A stretch of DNA of 64,000 nucleotides, from NCBI GenBank assembly GCA_903913285.1, contig CAIWKO010000068.1, positions 1-64,000 of the forward strand. Direction: 5' to 3'. Under the pieces are notes generated by a model. The model was not told the origin of the DNA. It saw only the letters and a list, made by a program, of their open reading frames with translations, and searched no databases. A program made the position numbers and the translations under genes. The DNA comes from an uncultured Bacteroidales bacterium. GTDB lineage: Bacteria > Bacteroidota > Bacteroidia > Bacteroidales > CAIWKO01. Positions 51,984-59,882 of this stretch are shown here, in pieces. Every line of letters starts with the position of its first letter. Position 1 is the stretch's first letter.

Positions 51984-52628
51984 CTAATCTGTTCCCACCA
52001 CGAACGACAAAAAGTATTCGCCTATTTTCTCGTAAAACACCTTAAATTCCTCAACATTCTTTTCACCTCTAACCCGGCAGTCTATCACTCCCTGTTCCGC
52101 ATATCCGAATGGCTCCAACCCAATCTGCTCCTTAAAATCAAAACACGAATTCCCTTCCAGCTTAAACAGCGCTTCCTTCGCCGTCCAGCAAATCGTCAAA
52201 TGATTCTGATAATTCTCCGCGTCCATAAATTTCAGCTCCTCATCCGACAAGAAACGCTCCTTAACCCGCTCGATCCTCTTGGTCGATTTCTCAATATCAA
52301 TCCCCACAGCGCAACATTCATTAATAACCACAGCCGAATAATCCCCCGAATGCGTTATCGAAAGATGATGATTCCTGCTGTCCAGCTTCAAAAAAGGCTT
52401 CCCGAAATCCGTATACGTAACCTGATGCGATTCCTCGATCAACTCACGTATCAAAATCCTGTAACTCAGCCAATGCTTTTTCCGTCCCTCATGCTTATAC
52501 GATTCCAGCAATCTCTGCTCCTCCGCCGTCAAACTCACCATTTCCATCAGCTCATCCACTGCCTCCGTAATATGCCACACCCCTATCAGGGTATCATTAT
52601 TCAAGTGCTTTAATAATAAAACAGGCAT
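51984..52628 (-). CDS. 4'-phosphopantetheinyl transferase (Sfp-type)
   Basis: The enzyme attaches phosphopantetheine to carrier proteins. The 214-residue length fits Sfp/Gsp, not AcpS. Motifs are LSITHSGDYSAVVIN, then CAVGIDIEKSTKRIERVKERFLSDEE with the Mg-binding GIDIE. The ICWTAKEALFKLEG helix supplies the WxxKEA signature. It is first in the sfp-metH-metF-GGGP synthase group. The promoter box is 15 bases before the ATG. I see no S-box or B12 riboswitch in the short leader. Confidence 0.93.
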   Translation of the reverse strand: MPVLLLKHLNNDTLIGVWHITEAVDELMEMVSLTAEEQRLLESYKHEGRKKHWLSYRILIRELIEESHQVTYTDFGKPFLKLDSRNHHLSITHSGDYSAVVINECCAVGIDIEKSTKRIERVKERFLSDEELKFMDAENYQNHLTICWTAKEALFKLEGNSCFDFKEQIGLEPFGYAEQGVIDCRVRGEKNVEEFKVFYEKIGEYFLSFVVGTD

Positions 52629-52643
52629 CTTTCAAATTTCCTG

Positions 52644-52651
52644 CAAAGGTA
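52644..52651 (-). promoter_or_regulatory. -7 box (TACCTTTG) for sfp-metH-metF
   Basis: The minus strand reads TACCTTTG, 15 bases before the ATG at 52628, leaving almost no room for a riboswitch. Confidence 0.65.
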
Positions 52652-52777
52652 TTCAAAAATTTCGTCATCAAAAACACGAAACTCAAGCCCCAAACTTTCA
52701 ACTAACTTTTCACCAAACGCCTCATGTCTGTTGCCTTACTTTCTCCTTGCTCCTTGCTCTTTGTCCCTTTTTCCTCA

Positions 52778-53286
52778 TTTGGGCGCCTCCGCTTCCCAGC
52801 GGACCGGGCTGTCCGCTTATAGTCCTCGCGCCGCTTGCGTGCATCTTCGTCTGGTTTGTACCTTATTTTCAAACTTCAGTCATCTTCAAATAGTTTTGGG
52901 CTGCGGCCGCTGTGGGCTATCCGCTTCCATCCCTGGCGCGGGGGCAAACAGCCTTCCAATAAATTAAGAGCACATCTCCTTTCCATCATTCCATTTCTCC
53001 AATATTCCATTTTTCCAACTTTCCTAAAATTCCTTTTGGGTTTTTCTCCAACCTAACGGGGGTATTCTCCGACCTAACAGGGGTGTTTTCCAATCTAACG
53101 AGGGTTTTCTCCAACTTAACGGGGGGTTTCTCCAACCTAACAGGGGTTTATTCCAACCTAACGGGGGTTTATTCAATAAATGAGGGTAAAACCATTTAAT
53201 AACTTCAAAATTTGAACTTTATATATTAAACTTTCACCTAACTACTTTAGGCACTTTAAGTACTATAGTTCACTTTAGGCACTTCC
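52778..53286 (-). repeat. Dispersed non-coding element, copy B (inverted)
   Basis: Reverse complement of the element at 41002-41440, with the same order of blocks. The 21-bp array is at 53048-53170. The GC-rich core (52778-52940) is ~70 bases longer than in copy A, with extra sequence between the two GC-rich halves. It contains self-complementary stretches such as GCGGCCGC and GGGCGCC. It lies between the sfp promoter and the 3' end of mscS. I see no gene in it. Confidence 0.92.
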
Positions 53287-53293
53287 AACTCGC

Positions 53294-55747
53294 CTACTTC
53301 ACATTAACAAACAACTCGTCGGCGGTAAACGAAGTAAACTCAAAACCTATGTTCTTGGCGGTAAAAGCATCGCTCAGGCGCACTATGGCATCGCTTTTCA
53401 CCTCGTCGGATTTATGAAAGATGCACCAAAAATGAACCGTCAGCGAATAGCTGTCGTGTTTCACCTTGGTATACAATATGACGGGTTTGCGTTTGGCGAT
53501 GGCGTGCGGAATGGTTTTAACGGTGGCATTGATCACATCGTTGATGAGGTTGGCATCGAGCTCCTTGCCCGACAGGGCGAAATGTATTTGCAGGCGGCGT
53601 TCGTCGTTGCTCAGGGTCCAGTTCACGATGTTTTGTGAAAGAATGTTGCCGTTGGGGATGATTACCTCGGAGCCGTCGTTGGTGTGAAGCGTGGAGGCGC
53701 GCAAGCCTATTTCTTTCACGGTGCCAGCCTGTCCGCCCACCTCAATTTCGTCGCCGATTTTGAGCGAACCGTCGAAGATGAGTATGATGCCCGACACGAA
53801 GTTGTTGACCATGTTTTGCAAGCCCATGCCGATGCCGATGCCTAAAGCGCCGAGCAGGAAGGTGAGCTTATCCAACGGCAGGCCCGAGGCGGCAATGGCC
53901 AGCAGATAGCCGCCGATGAGAACCAGCAGGCGGGTGATGAGCAGGCGCGAGTGCTGCCCCTTGGAAACGGGTGTCATATCTTCGGCTTCGGTGCCCGTTT
54001 CGCCGAACAAGAAGCTGATGAGCTGCTGCAGGATGTGGGCAAACCAAATGATGACGAAAAAGAATAGCAGGTTGACCAGTTTGAACGATATGCTGCCGAT
54101 GCTGCGTTGCACGGTCATCATCTCGACCACGCGGTTGCTGAGGCCATGATAGATGTTGAGGTTGGATGCCAGCATGACGAACCACAAAATGAGCGCCAGA
54201 ATGACCAAAGGCATTTTGATCTTTTTGATGACCACATCGACACGGAAAGCCTTGTCGACGCCTTTTTTGAGGCGGCTGCTCTGAAGCTGCAACAGTATGA
54301 TTTCGATGACGGTTTGGATGAATATGGGCAGCACAACGGCTTGCGTTAGCGCGAAGATACCTGCAACACCCACGATGTTGGACAAGGAAAACCTGCCGAA
54401 CAGATTGCAGATGATGCCAACTGCCATCAGAAATATGGCAACAAGGGCGGCAGTGCGGATGAGTTTGAAGTAGGGCGTGCGGCTGTCGAGTTTGCGATAG
54501 AAACGTAGCGAGAAAAAGATGATGGCGGCATGGAGCGATAAAAGCCACAGGCGGGCAGGCAAGTTGGGTTCGATGAGCAAAAATGTGAGCGTGGCAGCCA
54601 CAAAGAGCAGGGCCAGGATCAGAAAATCGAAACGGAAGTGTTCCCGTTTTTTGAACAGTATGAAGTTTGCCAGGGTGAGCAATATGAGATATTCGACAGC
54701 CAGATAGGCGGTGGGGGCATAGGCATCGAAAAACGGCATGAGGCAAAACAACAACAGCAGCAGCGGCAAAACGGAACTATGGTTGAGGTATTGCAGATGC
54801 AGATGCTCGTAAGCATCTTTTTGCCTGCGGACCGTTTTGAGGAGTTTGCGCCGCATGATAAGCCAAATGAACAACAGAACAGCCAACAGAAGAATGACGA
54901 TTCGCTGCTGCGAAGTTTGACTGAAATAATAGCCGATGGCTTTGCCTTCGTTGCGCAAAATGCTTAGGGTGCGGTTTGTGGTGTCGGGGGTTGCGGGGCC
55001 CGAAACAGGGGCTTGCCACAAGCAATTTGTTTCCTGCCCGAAAAGTTGTTGAGCCGCTTTGTTAAGTCTGGTTTCGATAAAAACCAGCATATTGGTGAGG
55101 CTGATAGAATTGTCGGCCACTTTAAGTTTCAAAGCATTCAGGCTATCGATATTGGCTTTGGCGGTGGAATCGGTTTTAGTCCATTTGCGTTCGAGGCGGC
55201 TGAGTTTTTTGTCGTAGGTTTTGCGCAGGCTGCTGTCGGCATACAACTTGCGAAAAACAGAATCGGTGAGCACTTTTTTTAGTCGGAGTTTGGCCCGATA
55301 GACTGTATTGTACATGCGGATGATACGTTCCTGATATCCATCGACCTCCAGATCGAGATTGTTAGTGAAATTCTGATAGAGATAGAGGTTCTTGATACGA
55401 ACAACGGCATGTTTGTCACGGATGTTTTGACGGATGGTTTTAATATCGTTAGCGATGTCGCCGATTCTCGTTTCCATGAAAGTCATGTCGAAACTAAGCT
55501 TAATACTGTCCTGTATTTCGTTCAAGTTGTCGTTCACACGTTGGATGCTGAGCATATAATCGCTCGAAACAAGAGTGTCGGCCACAATCAATAATTTGTT
55601 ATGTATGGTGCTGCTGTCGGCCTTGCGTTTCGAACCAAGGGAATCAGTTTTGTGGCCCTGAGGAACGGAGGTGTGCATTTTTTTCGGTTGACCGAAAACA
55701 CTCAAACCCGCAAAAAGAAAGAAGCAAATAACAATAAAACGTTTCAT
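53294..55747 (-). CDS. Large MscS-family mechanosensitive channel (MscK-like)
   Basis: I start at 55747 (MKRFIVICFFLFAGLSVFGQ), a cleavable signal peptide, giving 817 residues; an ATG 30 bases upstream is less likely. A long periplasmic helical region (residues ~20-270) is followed by ~11 membrane helices from ~275. The MscS core is near residues 600-815: LTFLLGALGIGIGMGLQNMVNNFVSGIILIFDGSLKIGD is the pore helix and upper beta domain, and NDGSEVIIPNGNILSQNIVNW follows. It resembles multi-helix MscK/YnaI-type channels that release ions on hypo-osmotic shock. Confidence 0.92.
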   Translation of the reverse strand: MKRFIVICFFLFAGLSVFGQPKKMHTSVPQGHKTDSLGSKRKADSSTIHNKLLIVADTLVSSDYMLSIQRVNDNLNEIQDSIKLSFDMTFMETRIGDIANDIKTIRQNIRDKHAVVRIKNLYLYQNFTNNLDLEVDGYQERIIRMYNTVYRAKLRLKKVLTDSVFRKLYADSSLRKTYDKKLSRLERKWTKTDSTAKANIDSLNALKLKVADNSISLTNMLVFIETRLNKAAQQLFGQETNCLWQAPVSGPATPDTTNRTLSILRNEGKAIGYYFSQTSQQRIVILLLAVLLFIWLIMRRKLLKTVRRQKDAYEHLHLQYLNHSSVLPLLLLLFCLMPFFDAYAPTAYLAVEYLILLTLANFILFKKREHFRFDFLILALLFVAATLTFLLIEPNLPARLWLLSLHAAIIFFSLRFYRKLDSRTPYFKLIRTAALVAIFLMAVGIICNLFGRFSLSNIVGVAGIFALTQAVVLPIFIQTVIEIILLQLQSSRLKKGVDKAFRVDVVIKKIKMPLVILALILWFVMLASNLNIYHGLSNRVVEMMTVQRSIGSISFKLVNLLFFFVIIWFAHILQQLISFLFGETGTEAEDMTPVSKGQHSRLLITRLLVLIGGYLLAIAASGLPLDKLTFLLGALGIGIGMGLQNMVNNFVSGIILIFDGSLKIGDEIEVGGQAGTVKEIGLRASTLHTNDGSEVIIPNGNILSQNIVNWTLSNDERRLQIHFALSGKELDANLINDVINATVKTIPHAIAKRKPVILYTKVKHDSYSLTVHFWCIFHKSDEVKSDAIVRLSDAFTAKNIGFEFTSFTADELFVNVK

Positions 55748-55952
55748 AGAGTATGTATTTTGAAAACTATGGTGCATGATGAAAAAACTAAATCCGAATG
55801 AAGTTCAACAATGAACAAAACTATGCTTTTTTTCGGAGAAAGGGTAGTGAGAAAATGGAAAATTTATAATATCAAGACACCTGACTGAAATGCTCCGTTT
55901 GGTGGATGTGATTTGGTTCTCTTGGAAAACATGGTTAAAGTAATATTGAGGA

Positions 55953-55989
55953 GGGTAATTATGTGAAGGGTAATTTCGTGAAATTACCC
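55953..55989 (+). promoter_or_regulatory. Operator-like repeats upstream of moaC
   Basis: GGGTAATT occurs at 55953 and again at 55968, 15 bases apart. The second copy extends into an inverted repeat: GGGTAATTT at 55968-55976, loop CGTG, AAATTACCC at 55981-55989. It ends 18 bases before the moaC -7 box, where a -33 element would be expected. Confidence 0.6.
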
Positions 55990-56007
55990 TACGATGGAAA
56001 TTATTAT

Positions 56008-56015
56008 TAATTTTG
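56008..56015 (+). promoter_or_regulatory. -7 box (TAATTTTG) for moaC
   Basis: TAATTTTG lies 20 bases before the moaC ATG. Confidence 0.62.
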
Positions 56016-56035
56016 AACATTAAAAAAAACAATCT

Positions 56036-56482
56036 ATGCCGAAACTATCGCACACCGATGCCTCGGGCAAAGCCAATATGGTGGATGTGGGGCACAAACC
56101 CCAGCAAACACGTATCGCCAAAGCGTCGGGCATTATCGTTCTGCAATCCGAAACGCTGAAACTGATACGCGAAAACCTTATTAAAAAAGGTGACGTGCTC
56201 ACCATAGCCGAAATTGCAGGCATACAGGCAGCCAAACAAAACGCACAACTGATACCGCTTTGCCATCCGTTATTGCTCACGAAGGTGGAGGTGGTGTGCA
56301 CCCTGACCGAAACCGGAGTGAAAGCCGAAAGTATGGTGAAATGCACAGGGCAAACCGGTGTAGAAATGGAAGCTCTGACTGCAGTGAGCATCGCCCTGCT
56401 GACTGTGTATGATATGTGTAAGGCGGTTGATAAGCAGATGGTGATAGGAGAGGTGAGGTTGGTGAGTAAGGAGAAAATATAA
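56036..56482 (+). CDS. moaC: Cyclic pyranopterin monophosphate synthase MoaC
   Basis: MoaC converts the MoaA product to cyclic pyranopterin monophosphate. The 148-residue protein starts LSHTDASGKANMVDVGHKPQ, close to the family start, and has GIQAAKQNAQLIPLCHPL with the conserved His. The C-terminal motif is TGVEMEALTAVSIALLTVYDMCKAVDK, with the conserved Asp and Lys. It is about ten residues shorter at the C-terminus than E. coli MoaC, where the SGG tail is missing. It stands 14 kb from moaA-moeA and has its own promoter. Confidence 0.95.
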   Translation: MPKLSHTDASGKANMVDVGHKPQQTRIAKASGIIVLQSETLKLIRENLIKKGDVLTIAEIAGIQAAKQNAQLIPLCHPLLLTKVEVVCTLTETGVKAESMVKCTGQTGVEMEALTAVSIALLTVYDMCKAVDKQMVIGEVRLVSKEKI

Positions 56483-56500
56483 TTTGAAAATGATATAATT

Positions 56501-56552
56501 GGTTGGAAGACGGAAGACCGAAGTCGGAAGTCCGAAGACCGAAGTCCGAAGA
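56501..56552. repeat. Heptanucleotide repeat (GAAGnCC)
   Basis: About six tandem heptamers of the form GAAGACC, GAAGTCG, GAAGTCC. Non-coding; short degenerate arrays of this kind recur in Bacteroidota genomes. Confidence 0.75.
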
Positions 56553-56593
56553 TGAATTAATGGCAAATGGATAATAATAGAAATAATTAAGAG

Positions 56594-57736
56594 ATGCGAA
56601 TCATAAAAAAAATACTTCTTTGGCTGGTGGCTTTGATCGTGGTGTTGAACTTGGTACTTGTCATGACAGGCAATTCGTATGTTTATTATGCTCTTTATTA
56701 TCGGTATGCAGGTATAGACGATTACAAGCATTTTGAAAACAGACGCGTTCAGGCAGGTACCTTTATCCCGATTCCGGATGCGGTTTCGTATAACAAAACA
56801 AAGCTATCGGAAGAATTCAGAAACTATCTGGTGAAGACCCAAACCACGGCATTTCTGGTTCTGAAAAACGATTCGGTTTGCTATGAAGAATATTGGGACG
56901 GCTATGGCGCTGATTCGTATTCGAATTCGTTTTCGGCTGCAAAAAGCATCGTCAGCTTGCTGGTAGGCATAGCCATCGACGAAGGGAAGATAAAAAGCAC
57001 AGACGAAAAGGTGAGTGATTTTATACCTGAATATACAAAAGGTTTAAATGCGCAACTGACCATAAAGCATCTGCTGACCATGAGCGCAGCCTTCGATTAT
57101 GACGAAAGCTATGCTTCGCTTTTTTCGATGACCACCAAAGCCTATTACGGAAGAAACCTGAAACATTTGTTGCTGCATCTGAGAGTGATGGAAACACCGG
57201 GTAAGAAATTCAATTATCAGAGTTGCAACCAGCTTGTGTTGGCTTATATTATTGAAAAAGCCACGGGAAAGACCCTGAGTGAATATGCATCGAAAAAACT
57301 ATGGAAACCACTGGGCGCAAAAAATACTGCATTGTGGAGTGTAGACCGAAAGAACGGGATGGAAAAAGCCTATTGTTGTTTCAACAGTAACGCGCGTGAT
57401 TTCTCACGTTTCGGAACATTGATGCTGCATGGGGGAAAGTTCAACGGAAAACAACTGGTTTCGGAAGATTATGTGAAATGTTCGGTTGAACCTGCACCGC
57501 TGGTGGATGATGAAGGACAAAAATCGGATTGCTACGGCTATTCATGGTGGTTGGATACCGTTGAAGGAGAAAAGGTTTTTTACGCGCAAGGCATACTGGG
57601 GCAGTTTATTTTTGTGATTCCGGGAAAAAATATCGTAGCGGTTCGTTTGGGTAAGAAACGTGAACCCAAGGGCGAAGTAGCGGCTTCTTTTTATATGATA
57701 AGTTCAATTATTCATGCATTTAATACACAACCATGA
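56594..57736 (+). CDS. Beta-lactamase/serine hydrolase-family (class C-like) protein
   Basis: This 380-residue protein has an N-terminal membrane anchor or signal (IIKKILLWLVALIVVLNLVLV). The serine hydrolase fold shows SFSAAKSIVSLLVG with the SxxK nucleophile (~residue 112), TIKHLLTMSAAFDYDE, and FNYQSCNQLVLAYIIEKATG where the usual YxN reads YQS. The substrate could be a D-amino-acid peptide or an ester, and beta-lactam resistance is not implied. It lies between moaC and the MOSC-MogA gene and overlaps the latter by ATGA, so it is translationally coupled to a molybdenum-cofactor gene. Confidence 0.88.
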   Translation: MRIIKKILLWLVALIVVLNLVLVMTGNSYVYYALYYRYAGIDDYKHFENRRVQAGTFIPIPDAVSYNKTKLSEEFRNYLVKTQTTAFLVLKNDSVCYEEYWDGYGADSYSNSFSAAKSIVSLLVGIAIDEGKIKSTDEKVSDFIPEYTKGLNAQLTIKHLLTMSAAFDYDESYASLFSMTTKAYYGRNLKHLLLHLRVMETPGKKFNYQSCNQLVLAYIIEKATGKTLSEYASKKLWKPLGAKNTALWSVDRKNGMEKAYCCFNSNARDFSRFGTLMLHGGKFNGKQLVSEDYVKCSVEPAPLVDDEGQKSDCYGYSWWLDTVEGEKVFYAQGILGQFIFVIPGKNIVAVRLGKKREPKGEVAASFYMISSIIHAFNTQP

Positions 57737-58662
57737 TACCCATCAAAATTGATTCGGTGAATGTTTCCGAGAAAAAAGGTACCGTAAAACACGCCGTTCC
57801 GCAAATTATTGTGAATTTAAACGGGGTGGTGCATGATGCACATGCCGGCGACTGGCACCGTCAGGTGAGTATGCTGTCGACGGAGAGTATCTCGAAATTT
57901 GAGAAAGAAGCCAAACGGAAAATTAAGTTCGGTGAGTTTGCCGAAAACCTGACCATAACAGGGATGAACTTAATTGACTCAGCGCCCCTCGATACATTTA
58001 TTATCAATGATGTGGAACTTGAAGTAACCCAGATTGGCAAAAAGTGCCATGGAGATTCGTGCGCCATATTTCGCGAGGTGGGCAATTGCGTTATGCCGAA
58101 AGAAGGAATATTTTGCAGGGTAAGACACGGGGGTACAATCAAAGCAGGTGATAAAGGAACATTCATCCCAAAGATCTTCACGACACACATCATTACACTC
58201 AGCGACCGCGCGAGCAAAGGCATATATGAAGACCGAAGCGGACAACGTATAGTTGAACTTACAGAACATTATTTTGAATCGAAAAAGCGCAGGCAAAAAA
58301 TTCAGAAGACCTTAATACCCGACGACCCGCAACTGCTTGAGCAACTTATTTTAGAGTCCGCTAATAAATACGATATTATTATTACCACTGGAGGTACCGG
58401 TATTGGCCCAAAGGATTTTACGCCCGATGTGATTAAGCCGATGCTGGATAAAGAAATTCCAGGAATCATGGATATGATACGGATAAAATACGGGCAAGAA
58501 AAACCGAACGCTCTAATAAGCCGGTCGGTAGCCGGAGTTATTGGCAACACCCTGGTGTTTGTGCTGCCGGGAAGTGTGAAAGCAGTGGAAGAATACATGA
58601 AAGAAATATTAAACCTGTTGGAGCATTTAATTTACATGCTGCGCGGATTGGATACTCATTAG
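57733..58662 (+). CDS. MOSC domain-MogA fusion (molybdenum cofactor)
   Basis: This 309-residue two-domain protein has an N-terminal MOSC domain (~1-145) with NGVVHDAHAGDWHRQVSMLS, FGEFAENLTITGM and the conserved Cys-rich loop GKKCHGDSCAIFREVGNCVMPKEG. A C-terminal MogA/MoaB domain (~150-305) follows, with THIITLSDRASKGIYEDRSG, TTGGTGIGPKDFTPDV and VLPGSVKAVEEY. MogA adenylates molybdopterin before MoeA inserts molybdate. MOSC domains carry sulfur for cofactor sulfuration. Such fusions occur in several anaerobes. The start overlaps the serine hydrolase stop. Confidence 0.93.
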   Translation: MIPIKIDSVNVSEKKGTVKHAVPQIIVNLNGVVHDAHAGDWHRQVSMLSTESISKFEKEAKRKIKFGEFAENLTITGMNLIDSAPLDTFIINDVELEVTQIGKKCHGDSCAIFREVGNCVMPKEGIFCRVRHGGTIKAGDKGTFIPKIFTTHIITLSDRASKGIYEDRSGQRIVELTEHYFESKKRRQKIQKTLIPDDPQLLEQLILESANKYDIIITTGGTGIGPKDFTPDVIKPMLDKEIPGIMDMIRIKYGQEKPNALISRSVAGVIGNTLVFVLPGSVKAVEEYMKEILNLLEHLIYMLRGLDTH

Positions 58663-58667
58663 GAAGT

Positions 58668-58730
58668 TGGGAGTGCCTAAAGCCCGCCTGACCGTCGGGC
58701 AGGTGAACTAGAGTGACTAGAGTTATAAAG
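58668..58730 (+). repeat. Partial dispersed element with nested palindrome
   Basis: GAGTGCCTAAAG and GTGAACTAGAGT match the 5' edge of the elements at 41002 and 53286. Here they are split by a ~20-base insertion (CCCGCCTGACCGTCGGGCAG) that resembles the abundant CCTGCC...GGCAGG palindromic repeats of Bacteroidota. Confidence 0.75.
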
Positions 58731-58747
58731 GAAAAATTTAAATAAAA

Positions 58748-59314
58748 ATGACAATTGGAATTACAAGAGAAAAAGCATTGGAGTTGTTACATCAATACAT
58801 CAAAAAAGAAAACATGATAAATCATTGTCTGGCTTCGGAAGCAGTGATGAAAGCACTTGCCTTACGACTTGGACAGGATGGGGAAAAATGGGGCCTTGCA
58901 GGACTTTTGCACGACATTGATGTGGAAATTACGCATGCCGATGCAAAAACCCACGGACAAGTGGCCATTGGAATATTGCGGGAACACGGAGTTGATGAAG
59001 AAATTATTGAGGCCATTAGTTTGCACAACGAAGAATCTGCACAGAAACCGCGCTCAGAACAATTTCATTATGCTTTGGCTGCCGGAGAAACTATTACAGG
59101 CTTAATAATGGCTACAACTATGGTTTATCCTGAAAAGAAACTGTACGCGGTGAAATCAAAATCGGTAGTGAAACGTATGAAAGAAAAAGCATTTGCTGCT
59201 TCGGTGAAACGGGAAACTATTATGGAGTGCGAGAAAATTGGTTTACTCATTGCCGAATTTGCTGAAATTTCGGTGGATGCCATGAGAGAAATTGCTGAGC
59301 AGATAGGACTTTAA
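58748..59314 (+). CDS. HD-domain (HDIG-type) protein
   Basis: This 188-residue metal-dependent phosphohydrolase-fold protein has HCLASEAVMKALALRLGQD with the first His, then LAGLLHDIDVEITHADAKTHG with the HD pair and a downstream His. AISLHNEESA completes the site with a later His. The ALAAGETITGLIMATTMVYPEKK stretch is typical of the small bacterial HDIG proteins. The substrate is unknown. It lacks a signal peptide and starts about 85 bases after the MOSC-MogA gene, with the partial element between. Confidence 0.88.
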   Translation: MTIGITREKALELLHQYIKKENMINHCLASEAVMKALALRLGQDGEKWGLAGLLHDIDVEITHADAKTHGQVAIGILREHGVDEEIIEAISLHNEESAQKPRSEQFHYALAAGETITGLIMATTMVYPEKKLYAVKSKSVVKRMKEKAFAASVKRETIMECEKIGLLIAEFAEISVDAMREIAEQIGL

Positions 59315-59338
59315 GAACAAGAGAATAAAGGATAGCGT

Positions 59339-59806
59339 ATGGAAATTACATTAAGGAATGCTGTTAAAACGGATATCCCTGATATACTTGAATTGATCAA
59401 AGAACTGGCTTTATACGAACGTGCACCGCTGGAAGTAACTATCACTACAGAAGATCTTGAAAAAGACGGGTTCGGTGAGAATCCGATCTTTCATGTGATC
59501 ATGGCTTACGCCGATGGTCTGGTTGCAGGTATGGCATTTTATTTTTTCAGCTATTCGACCTGGAAAGGTAAATGCCTGTATCTGGAAGATATTATTGTGA
59601 AAGAACATCTACGTGGGAATAAAATCGGAAAGATATTATTTGAAGCCGTTATTGATATTGCCAAAGCGACCCGGGCAAAACGTATGCACTGGCAAGTGCT
59701 CGACTGGAACGAACCGGCAATAAATTTTTACGGAAAATACAATGCATTGCTAGACAATACCTGGGTAAACGGAAAATTCACAGAAGAGCAATTGCAGAAA
59801 CTTTAA
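59339..59806 (+). CDS. GNAT-family N-acetyltransferase (SSAT-like)
   Basis: The 155-residue protein resembles diamine or thialysine N-acetyltransferases: TLRNAVKTDIPDILELIKELALYERAP at the N-terminus. YFFSYSTWKGKCLYLEDIIVKEHLRGNKIGKILFEA contains the acetyl-CoA binding Q/RxxGxG/A-type loop (RGNKIGK). RMHWQVLDWNEPAINFYGKYNA is the C-terminal family signature. Polyamine substrates are typical but unproven here. It starts 24 bases after the HD gene, so the two may be cotranscribed. Confidence 0.92.
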   Translation: MEITLRNAVKTDIPDILELIKELALYERAPLEVTITTEDLEKDGFGENPIFHVIMAYADGLVAGMAFYFFSYSTWKGKCLYLEDIIVKEHLRGNKIGKILFEAVIDIAKATRAKRMHWQVLDWNEPAINFYGKYNALLDNTWVNGKFTEEQLQKL

Positions 59807-59867
59807 TGTTGACACACCGAAGTTGATAAAAAAAGTCAGCACTTTTTATTTTTAATTCAGTATTTAC

Positions 59868-59875
59868 TATCTTTG
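59868..59875 (+). promoter_or_regulatory. -7 box (TATCTTTG) directly before divIC
   Basis: TATCTTTG, seven bases, then ATG at 59883. Likely leaderless. Confidence 0.68.
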
Positions 59876-59882
59876 TGATGAT

